The notes below the pieces were generated by a model, which was given only the letters and a program-made list of their open reading frames with translations, searched no databases and was not told the DNA's origin. Below, piece after piece: positions 1-5,301 of a stretch of 5,301 nt of DNA (positions within the stretch are counted from its first letter, which is position 1; each line of letters starts with the position of its first letter). A program made the position numbers and the translations under genes. Where the stretch lies: positions 1 through 5,301 of the forward strand of contig JAJZNH010000860.1 in assembly GCA_021811745.1 (NCBI GenBank), read 5' to 3'. Source of the stretch: Acidobacteriota bacterium (GTDB lineage Bacteria; Acidobacteriota; Terriglobia; Terriglobales; Acidobacteriaceae).

Positions 1-2635
1 GGCAATGGTGCGTAACCAGATTGATCGCTGGTGGAACAAGGTGGAGCAGCGGCATGAGCGGTCGGGGATCGGGTCGCTGATCCGCCCGGAAGATATCTAT
101 CTGCGGCCGGAGGTATTGCAGGCGTCACTGGACGCGCACATGGGGCTGGACCTGGATCAATTGGGCGTGGTGGACGTGCTGGACGAAGACTCCACGCTGG
201 GCGAAATCGAACTGCAGACGCGGCCCACACTCAGATTCCACGGCTCAATTCCCGCGCTGACCGAACAGTTGCGCAACCTGATGGCGGCAGAGACGCGGAT
301 TGTGCTGGCCGCGCCAAACCAGGGCGAGGTGGAACGGCTGGCAACCGTGCTCCGCGAGTACCAGGTTCCCTACCGGCTGGGCAGCCGTGTAACGCGCCCC
401 GGCGGCGAAATGATCCTGGACGAGGGCAGCTACCTGGCCGGCGATCTGCGCGTGCCGGTGATTGTGCGCACGCCGCTTGCTTCAGGCGTGAGCTTTGCCG
501 GCGCGAACCTGATCGTCTTCGGGGCCAATGATCTCTCCGACGAAGCGGACGTGATGGCGCGACCCGCGCCAAAGCGGTCAAAAACCGCGGCGACCGCGGC
601 GTTCGTTTCGGACTTTCGCGACCTCAGCATCGGTGATTACGTTGTGCACGTGGAGCACGGCATCGCGCAATATCAGGGACTGAAGGAGATCACGCAGGAC
701 GGGCTCTCAGTGGAGTTCATGATCCTGGAGTTTGCCGAGCAGGCCAAGCTCTATGTGCCGCTGACGCGCCTGGACTTGATCCAGAAGTACCGCTCGACGG
801 AGTCGGGACCGGCGCCGGTGCTGAACAAGCTCGGTTCGCAGCAGTGGACCAAGACCAAAGCGCGCGTGCGCAAGGCCATGCAGGACATGGCGGCGGAGCT
901 GCTGAAGCTGTATGCGACAAGGCAAACGGCCGAGGGAACGGCTTTCTCACAGGACAATGAATTTCAACGCGAGTTTGAGGACGCGTTCGACTACAACGAA
1001 ACCGAAGACCAGTTGGCGGCCATTCAGGCGATCAAAGAAGACATGGAAGCGACCACGCCGATGGACCGCCTGCTCTGCGGCGACGTGGGTTACGGTAAGA
1101 CAGAAGTGGCCATGCGCGCTGCCTTCAAGGCCGTGCAGGACGGCAAGCAGGTCGCGGTCCTGACGCCGACGACCGTGCTCAGCTTCCAACACTTCGAGAC
1201 CTTCAAGAGGCGGTTTGCGCAGTTCCCCATCAACATCGAGATGATCTCGCGCTTCCGCACGGCGAAGGAGCAGAAGCAGATTGTGGAGCAGGTCGAGACT
1301 GGCAAGGTTGACATCCTGATTGGGACGCACCGCCTGCTCTCAAAGGATATCAAGTTCCAGGATCTGGGCCTGCTGGTCGTGGACGAGGAACAGCGCTTCG
1401 GCGTGCGCCACAAGGAGCGGCTGAAGCAGATGCGCAAGGAGATCGATGTGCTGGCAATGAGCGCCACGCCGATTCCGCGCACGCTGCACATGTCTTTGGT
1501 CGGGCTGCGTGACATGAGCGTAATCGAAACGCCGCCCAAAGACCGGATGGCGATTCAAACGGTCGTGGCAAAGTTCGACGAAAAACTGGTGCGCTCAGCC
1601 GTCGAAATGGAACTGGAGCGCGGCGGGCAGGTGTACTTTGTGCATAACCGCGTGGAATCGATCTATGAAATTGCCGCGCGGATTCAGGAGTTGGTGCCGG
1701 CAGCGCGCGTTGCCGTCGGCCACGGGCAGATGGGCGAAAGCGATCTGGAGAAGGTGATGCTCGCCTTCATGCGCCACGAGTTTGACGTGCTGGTGGCGAC
1801 GACGATCATCGAAAACGGGCTGGACATTCCGCTGGCGAATACGATCCTGATCAACCGCGCGGACCGGCATGGACTGAGCGAGCTCTACCAGTTGCGCGGG
1901 CGCGTAGGGCGATCAAATCGAAGAGCGTATGCATATTTACTTATTCCTCCGGAAAACGAGCTCACAGAGATTGCGCGCAGGCGCCTGGCGGCGTTGAAGG
2001 AATTCAGCGATCTGGGCGCGGGATTCAAGATCGCCGCGCTGGACCTGGAGTTGCGTGGCGCAGGCAACATGCTGGGAGGCGAACAAAGCGGGCACATCGA
2101 GGCGGTCGGCTTCGAGTTATACACGTCGATGCTTGAGGCCGCGGTGAAGGAACTGAAGGGCGAGACCAGCGAAGAACGGCCAGCGACACAACTCAACCTG
2201 GGCATCGCCTTGCGTATTGACGAGAGCTACGTTCCCGAGGAGAACCAGCGGCTGAGGCTTTACAAGAAGATTGCCGGCGCCAGGAGCGAAGCCGCCGTAG
2301 ACGAGGTCCGGGCAGAAATGCAGGACCGATATGGCTCGTTGCCCGATGCGACGGTATATCTGCTGGAAGCGGCCATGCTGCGGCTCAGATGCGAGCGGAT
2401 CGGCATCGCGCAGATCGACCGCAAGCGCGGCGAAGTGCAGATCCGATTCACGGAGAACGCCGCCGTCGACCCGCAGCATCTGATGCGGCTGGTGGCGAGA
2501 CATGCGAAGCGGGGCGCTCAATTCACGCCGCAAGGGCTGCTGAAGTATCCTTTGGGAGCCACACGGCCCGATGAAGTCCTGCTCGAAATACAAGACGTGC
2601 TGGAGAGCCTGGCGCCAGCAACCATAAACGCATAA
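1..2635 (+). CDS. mfd: Transcription-repair coupling factor Mfd, 5'-truncated by window edge
   Basis: Mfd is a cytoplasmic ATP-driven DNA translocase that pushes or dislodges RNA polymerase stalled at lesions and recruits UvrA for nucleotide excision repair. The frame is open through the left edge (GCA codon at 2-4), so the ATG at 5 is internal. Typical Mfd is about 1150 residues, so roughly 270-300 N-terminal residues (UvrB-like D1/D2, including the UvrA-contact surface) lie outside. Numbering from that ATG: residues 1-180 hold the end of the UvrB-like part and D3; about 208-265 is the CarD-like RNA polymerase interaction domain ([17 protein letters not shown], then KLYVPL). The RecG-like translocase follows: Walker [10 protein letters not shown] 359-367, motif Ia LTPTT 386-390, DEEQ 460-463, SATP 486-489, motif [13 protein letters not shown] about 598-609 and motif [10 protein letters not shown] 629-636. 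The TRG element has [11 protein letters not shown] 681-691. D7 runs from about 728 to the end. All key residues are present, so it should be functional. RecG is excluded by the polymerase-binding domain and D7. Confidence 0.97.
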   Translation, partial: AMVRNQIDRWWNKVEQRHERSGIGSLIRPEDIYLRPEVLQASLDAHMGLDLDQLGVVDVLDEDSTLGEIELQTRPTLRFHGSIPALTEQLRNLMAAETRIVLAAPNQGEVERLATVLREYQVPYRLGSRVTRPGGEMILDEGSYLAGDLRVPVIVRTPLASGVSFAGANLIVFGANDLSDEADVMARPAPKRSKTAATAAFVSDFRDLSIGDYVVHVEHGIAQYQGLKEITQDGLSVEFMILEFAEQAKLYVPLTRLDLIQKYRSTESGPAPVLNKLGSQQWTKTKARVRKAMQDMAAELLKLYATRQTAEGTAFSQDNEFQREFEDAFDYNETEDQLAAIQAIKEDMEATTPMDRLLCGDVGYGKTEVAMRAAFKAVQDGKQVAVLTPTTVLSFQHFETFKRRFAQFPINIEMISRFRTAKEQKQIVEQVETGKVDILIGTHRLLSKDIKFQDLGLLVVDEEQRFGVRHKERLKQMRKEIDVLAMSATPIPRTLHMSLVGLRDMSVIETPPKDRMAIQTVVAKFDEKLVRSAVEMELERGGQVYFVHNRVESIYEIAARIQELVPAARVAVGHGQMGESDLEKVMLAFMRHEFDVLVATTIIENGLDIPLANTILINRADRHGLSELYQLRGRVGRSNRRAYAYLLIPPENELTEIARRRLAALKEFSDLGAGFKIAALDLELRGAGNMLGGEQSGHIEAVGFELYTSMLEAAVKELKGETSEERPATQLNLGIALRIDESYVPEENQRLRLYKKIAGARSEAAVDEVRAEMQDRYGSLPDATVYLLEAAMLRLRCERIGIAQIDRKRGEVQIRFTENAAVDPQHLMRLVARHAKRGAQFTPQGLLKYPLGATRPDEVLLEIQDVLESLAPATINA

Positions 2636-2664
2636 GTTACCACGTTTTCTTTAAGTGAGATTCA
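2636..2664 (+). other. Short mfd/DUF885 intergenic spacer without terminator
   Basis: Only 29 bases separate the mfd stop from the ATG of the DUF885 gene. They hold a T-rich patch (TTTTCTTT, 2645-2652) but no preceding GC-rich stem, so it is not an intrinsic terminator. No spaced -35/-10 pair fits in the gap; any private promoter would have to lie inside the end of mfd. AGTGAG (2654-2659), 5 bases before the ATG, is a weak ribosome binding site. The arrangement suggests read-through from mfd, which is inference. Confidence 0.6.
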
Positions 2665-4425
2665 ATGAAGAAAGCAAGTTTGTTGATGGCACTTGGAGTT
2701 TGCATGTCTTCCGTCCTTTCCGCACAGACCACGCAACCGAACTGGAAGCAGGAGTTCCAGAGAGCCTCGGACGAATACTTCGACCAGGTGTATTTCCCCT
2801 ATTCGCCAACAAACGGGACATCGGTCGGGTATCACCAATACGATGGCCAGTTGGAGGATTACTCGCGCAAAACCATCGATGCGGAGATTGCGGCACTGAA
2901 AAACTTCGAACAGCGCATCGAAGCCATTCATCCAGATAACTCCGTGTCCGATTTTGTTCCGCGCAGTGACCGGGAAATTGTGCTCGGGAATATCCGGTCC
3001 ACGCTGTTGACGCTGGAGACCATCCGGCCCTGGGAGAAGAACGCGGACAACTATTCGAGTACCTGCGCCAATGCCGCATTTGTGCTTATGGAACGCAAAT
3101 TTGCGCCGCCGGACCAGCGGCTGCGCTCGCTTGTCGCGCGCGAGAAGCAGATGCCGAAGCTCCTGGCCGAGGCGCGCGTAAATCTGAAGAATCCTCCGCG
3201 CGTCTATACCGAGATTGCCATTGAGCAATTGCCGGGGATCATCAGCTTCTTTGAGCACGATGTTCCGCTGGCCTTTGCAAATGCCAGCGACGCCGAGGTG
3301 AAGGCCGAGGTTGCGCGGACCAATGCCGCGGTCATCGCGGCGCTGCAAAGCTATCAGGGCTGGCTCAAATCTGATCTGCTTGCCCGGTCCAACGGAGATT
3401 TTCGCATCGGCGCAGACGCCTTTCGCAAGAAGCTCGAATACGACGAGATGGTAGATTTGCCGCTGGACAGGCTGCTGGAGATTGGCTGGGCTGATCTACA
3501 CAAAAATCAAGCGCACTTCAAGCAGGTTGCAGCGGAATTGGATCCGAGCAAGACGCCGCGCCAGGTGCTGGAGGAACTGGATGCGGATCATCCCGCTCCG
3601 GATCAGTTGCTCAACAGCTTTCGCGCGACCTTCAACGGATTAGTGAGCTTCATCAATGCGCATCATATCGTTACCATTCCGTCGAACGTCAGGCCGATCG
3701 TGGAAGAAACGCCACCCTTCATGCGCGCTACCACCTTTGCCAGCATGGATACTCCGGGGCCATACGAGACACACGCAACCGAAGCCTACTTCAACGTGAC
3801 CCTTCCGGATCCATCGATGACACCCGCGCAAGTGGAGGGCTACATGCACTCATTCAACGTGGGCACCGTGATTTCGACGGCTGTGCACGAGGCTTATCCC
3901 GGGCACTATGTGCAATTCCTGTGGGTTCCGAAGGCGCCGAGCCGCGTGCGTAAATTGCTGGGCGCCAACACAAATGTTGAAGGATGGGCGCACTACTGCG
4001 AGCAGATGATGCTGGACGAGGGCTATGGGCAGCCAGGAGCGGGAGCCAGAGATGAGCGCGAATCGAAACTCCTGCGGCTGGGACAGTTGCAGGATGCGTT
4101 GCTCCGTGACGCGCGCTTTATTGTGGGCATCGAGATGCACACCGGCAAGATGACAATGGCGCAGGCCGAGGAGTTTTTCGAGCGGGAAGGCTACCAGTCA
4201 AAAGAAACTGCGATTGTGGAAACGAAGCGCGGCACCAGCGATCCCACTTATCTCTACTACACGCTCGGCAAGCTGGAGATCCTGAAGCTGCGCGAAGACC
4301 TCGAAAGGAAGGAAGGCGCGGCCTTTTCGCTCGAGAAGTTTCACGATGATTTTTTGCGCCAGGGATTTCCACCTGTAAAGATTGTGAGAGAGGCGATGAT
4401 GGGAGATAACTCACCCACGCTCTAG
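2665..4425 (+). CDS. Exported DUF885-family putative zinc metallopeptidase
   Basis: This complete 586-residue protein matches the DUF885 family (Pfam PF05960), predicted metal-dependent peptidases whose substrates are mostly unknown. Residues 1-20 form a Sec-type signal peptide: two lysines, a hydrophobic stretch, and a likely cut near LSA/Q at 19-21. Cys13 lacks a proper lipobox, so a soluble periplasmic or secreted protein is more likely than a lipoprotein. The catalytic signature is HEAYPGH at 408-414, with His408 and His414 as presumed zinc ligands and Glu409 as the presumed general base. Glu439 in VEGWAHYCEQ is the likely third ligand. The C-terminal block DPTYLYYTLGKLEILKLRED (526-545) is also family-like. 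The N-terminal 380 residues look mainly helical. The start is well fixed: an in-frame TGA sits at 2656-2658, and the ATG at 2665 is preceded by a weak GTGAG (2655-2659) and opens the signal peptide. It lies 29 bases after mfd without a terminator. Family assignment is secure; enzymatic activity is inferred. Confidence 0.9.
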   Translation: MKKASLLMALGVCMSSVLSAQTTQPNWKQEFQRASDEYFDQVYFPYSPTNGTSVGYHQYDGQLEDYSRKTIDAEIAALKNFEQRIEAIHPDNSVSDFVPRSDREIVLGNIRSTLLTLETIRPWEKNADNYSSTCANAAFVLMERKFAPPDQRLRSLVAREKQMPKLLAEARVNLKNPPRVYTEIAIEQLPGIISFFEHDVPLAFANASDAEVKAEVARTNAAVIAALQSYQGWLKSDLLARSNGDFRIGADAFRKKLEYDEMVDLPLDRLLEIGWADLHKNQAHFKQVAAELDPSKTPRQVLEELDADHPAPDQLLNSFRATFNGLVSFINAHHIVTIPSNVRPIVEETPPFMRATTFASMDTPGPYETHATEAYFNVTLPDPSMTPAQVEGYMHSFNVGTVISTAVHEAYPGHYVQFLWVPKAPSRVRKLLGANTNVEGWAHYCEQMMLDEGYGQPGAGARDERESKLLRLGQLQDALLRDARFIVGIEMHTGKMTMAQAEEFFEREGYQSKETAIVETKRGTSDPTYLYYTLGKLEILKLREDLERKEGAAFSLEKFHDDFLRQGFPPVKIVREAMMGDNSPTL

Positions 4426-4541
4426 TATGCTGACGAAAGCGGGCTACATCCGGAGAGCTTACTGAAGACCGACTTGATCCCCGCGGCACGCTAAGATAAA
4501 CATAGATTGTTGATCGCGGAGCGCAAGATGACAGGCTTGCC

Positions 4542-4553
4542 AATCAATTGATT
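4542..4553. repeat. 12-base perfect palindrome upstream of galU
   Basis: AATCAATTGATT reads the same on both strands. It lies 35 bases before the galU ATG, in a locally A/T-rich patch. It also overlaps an inverted repeat, TGCCAA (4538-4543) with TTGGCA (4561-4566), which could pair in the mRNA leader around a 17-base loop. It could be an operator half-site pair for a dimeric regulator or a leader hairpin, or it may be chance. No regulator family is recognised from it. Confidence 0.45.
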
Positions 4554-4577
4554 TTCGGCCTTGGCACCTGAAGAGTT

Positions 4578-4583
4578 GAGGAG
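4578..4583 (+). promoter_or_regulatory. Ribosome binding site of galU
   Basis: GAGGAG lies 5 bases upstream of the ATG at 4589, a near-ideal Shine-Dalgarno match and spacing. It decides between two nearby ATGs. The one at 4584 directly abuts the site and opens only a two-codon frame (ATG AGA TGA), whereas the one at 4589 opens the galU frame. Confidence 0.85.
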
Positions 4584-4588
4584 ATGAG

Positions 4589-5301
4589 ATGAGCAAACGG
4601 GTACGGAAAGCAGTCTTTCCCGCCGGAGGCCTAGGCACGCGGTTCCTGCCTGCCACAAAGGTCATTCCGAAGGAGATGCTTGCGCTGGTCGACAAGCCCA
4701 TCATCCAGTACGGAGTGGAAGAAGCAATCGCATCGGGGATCGAGCACATCATCATCATCACCGGCCGCGGCAAGGGCACGATGGAAGACCACTTCGACAA
4801 TAGCTTTGAACTGGACGCCACGCTGGAGCGCCGGGGGAAGAAGGAATTGCTCGAAGTATCACGCAGCGTGGCCACGCTGGCGCGGATCAGTTACGTGCGG
4901 CAGAAAGAGCCTCTAGGGCTGGGCCATGCGGTCCTGTGCGCCAAAGAGTTGGTGGGAGATGAGCCGTTTGCCGTAATCCTGCCCGACGACGTAATCGACG
5001 CCGATCCGCCCTGCCTGAGGCAAATGATCAATGTGTTCTGCGAAAGAGGCGGATCGGTGCTGGCAACGCAAACCGTAGAGGGACCGGGTATCAGCGCCTA
5101 TGGTGTGCTGGCAGGCTCTCCGGATCCCGGCAATCCAAGGATTTATAACTGCACCGGCATGGTGGAGAAACCCAGGTTCGAAGAAGCTCCATCAACACAG
5201 GCGATCATCGGGCGCTATGTGCTCACGCCTCGGGTCTTCGCACTGCTGGAACAGACTCGGCCCGGCGCCGGTGGCGAGATACAACTGACTGACGGCATCA
5301 A
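4589..5301 (+). CDS. galU: UTP-glucose-1-phosphate uridylyltransferase, 3'-truncated by window edge
   Basis: GalU condenses UTP and glucose-1-phosphate into UDP-glucose and pyrophosphate in the cytoplasm, feeding envelope polysaccharide, glycolipid and galactose metabolism. The 237 visible codons follow the GalU/GtaB pattern throughout. The nucleotide-binding loop is GGLGTRFLPATK (13-24), followed by PKEMLALVDKPIIQY (27-41). GLGHAVLCA (110-118) is a GalU-type segment, LPDD (131-134) holds the probable Mg-binding aspartate, and VEKP (192-195) holds the sugar-nucleotide-contacting lysine. IIGRYVLTP (206-214) and GGEIQLTDGI (228-237) come last. E. coli GalU has 302 residues, so about 50-65 remain beyond the edge. 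The start is certain: TGA lies in frame at 4577-4579 and GAGGAG at 4578-4583 is 5 bases from the ATG. RmlA-type thymidylyltransferases share the fold but have a different loop and lack the KEMLALVDKP and GLGHAV wording. No broken motif is visible. Confidence 0.96.
   Translation, partial: MSKRVRKAVFPAGGLGTRFLPATKVIPKEMLALVDKPIIQYGVEEAIASGIEHIIIITGRGKGTMEDHFDNSFELDATLERRGKKELLEVSRSVATLARISYVRQKEPLGLGHAVLCAKELVGDEPFAVILPDDVIDADPPCLRQMINVFCERGGSVLATQTVEGPGISAYGVLAGSPDPGNPRIYNCTGMVEKPRFEEAPSTQAIIGRYVLTPRVFALLEQTRPGAGGEIQLTDGI

Larger units (their letters stand above)
4426..4588 (+). promoter_or_regulatory. galU upstream region, probable promoter and leader
   Basis: This 163-base gap is the only place in the window where a galU promoter would be expected. 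The best sigma70-like reading is weak: TTGATC (4474-4479) as -35, with either GATAAA (4495-4500, 15-base spacing) or TAAACA (4497-4502, 17-base spacing) as -10. No GC-rich hairpin followed by a T run ends the DUF885 gene, so partial read-through into galU cannot be excluded. I found no tRNA, known riboswitch or convincing small ORF here. The region role is likely from its position; the exact promoter boxes are a guess. Confidence 0.4.

Noticed and set aside
5..7. ATG at position 5 as the true start of the first gene
   Set aside because: The frame continues to the window edge, the encoded protein begins well inside the known Mfd architecture, and no ribosome binding site can be seen in the four bases before it.
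1090..1539. 149-codon open frame on the minus strand inside mfd
   Set aside because: It overlaps the helicase motifs of Mfd in antisense and is rich in Ser/Arg/Cys, as expected for a shadow frame.
2117..2593. 158-codon open frame on the minus strand inside mfd
   Set aside because: It is antisense to the conserved end of Mfd, where the + strand protein is unmistakable, and its translation resembles no family I know.
2701..2706. Cys13 of the DUF885 protein as a lipoprotein attachment site
   Set aside because: The preceding residues L-G-V do not fit a lipobox, which needs a small residue just before the cysteine, and the hydrophobic stretch continues beyond it to a plausible cut near residue 20.
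2662..3348. 228-codon open frame on the minus strand
   Set aside because: It lies wholly antisense to the DUF885 gene, has no recognisable family or domain and only low-complexity, Arg/Leu-rich content. It is a shadow of the GC-rich coding frame opposite.
4426..4490. Possible intrinsic terminator after the DUF885 gene
   Set aside because: Only short pairings are available (for example AAGC 4437-4440 with GCTT 4457-4460), and no run of T follows. This is not enough to call a terminator.
4584..4592. Two-codon upstream frame ATG AGA TGA overlapping the galU start
   Set aside because: Its ATG directly abuts the Shine-Dalgarno sequence, leaving no spacing for initiation. It is most simply a by-product of the GAGATGAGATGAG wording at the start site.
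4459..4875. 138-codon minus-strand frame spanning the intergenic gap and the start of galU
   Set aside because: Two thirds of it is antisense to the highly conserved GalU N-terminus, and the translation has no recognisable domain.

Overview
The window looks like ordinary chromosome from a moderately GC-rich bacterium. Three genes lie on the + strand, packed head to tail: the C-terminal three quarters of mfd (transcription-repair coupling factor, 5' end outside the window), a complete gene for an exported DUF885-family putative zinc metallopeptidase, and the first 237 codons of galU (UTP-glucose-1-phosphate uridylyltransferase, 3' end outside the window). Several features are compatible with an Acidobacteriota-like soil bacterium: the wording of the Mfd motifs (for example the [11 protein letters not shown] version of motif Ia and the SDFRDL lead-in to the RNA polymerase interaction domain), a large secreted DUF885 protein, and third-position GC bias with scattered A/T-rich codons. 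That placement is recalled from family resemblance and was not tested; other GC-rich Gram-negative lineages remain possible.

Layout. 1-2635: mfd, covering the end of the UvrB-like part, the polymerase-binding domain, the RecG-like translocase and the C-terminal regulatory domain, with all key motifs intact. 2636-2664: a 29-base gap with no terminator, so the next gene is probably co-transcribed or read through. 2665-4425: the DUF885 protein, with an N-terminal signal peptide and an HExxPGH zinc site. 4426-4588: a 163-base intergenic stretch, the only sizeable non-coding region. It carries a strong Shine-Dalgarno sequence for galU, a 12-base perfect palindrome inside a longer inverted repeat, and an imperfect direct repeat. 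No convincing T-tailed terminator and no strong sigma70 promoter can be read there. 4589-5301: galU, running off the right edge.

The three products do not form an obvious pathway. Mfd acts in the cytoplasm on stalled RNA polymerase, the DUF885 protein is predicted to act outside the inner membrane, and GalU makes UDP-glucose for envelope polysaccharide and galactose metabolism. No mobile element, CRISPR array, tRNA, rRNA, toxin-antitoxin or defence system was seen, and nothing here supports a new multi-gene system. The points most worth a second look are a sharp cluster of A/T-ending codons in mfd just after helicase motif VI, the uncharacterised exported metallopeptidase placed behind mfd, and the structured leader of galU.
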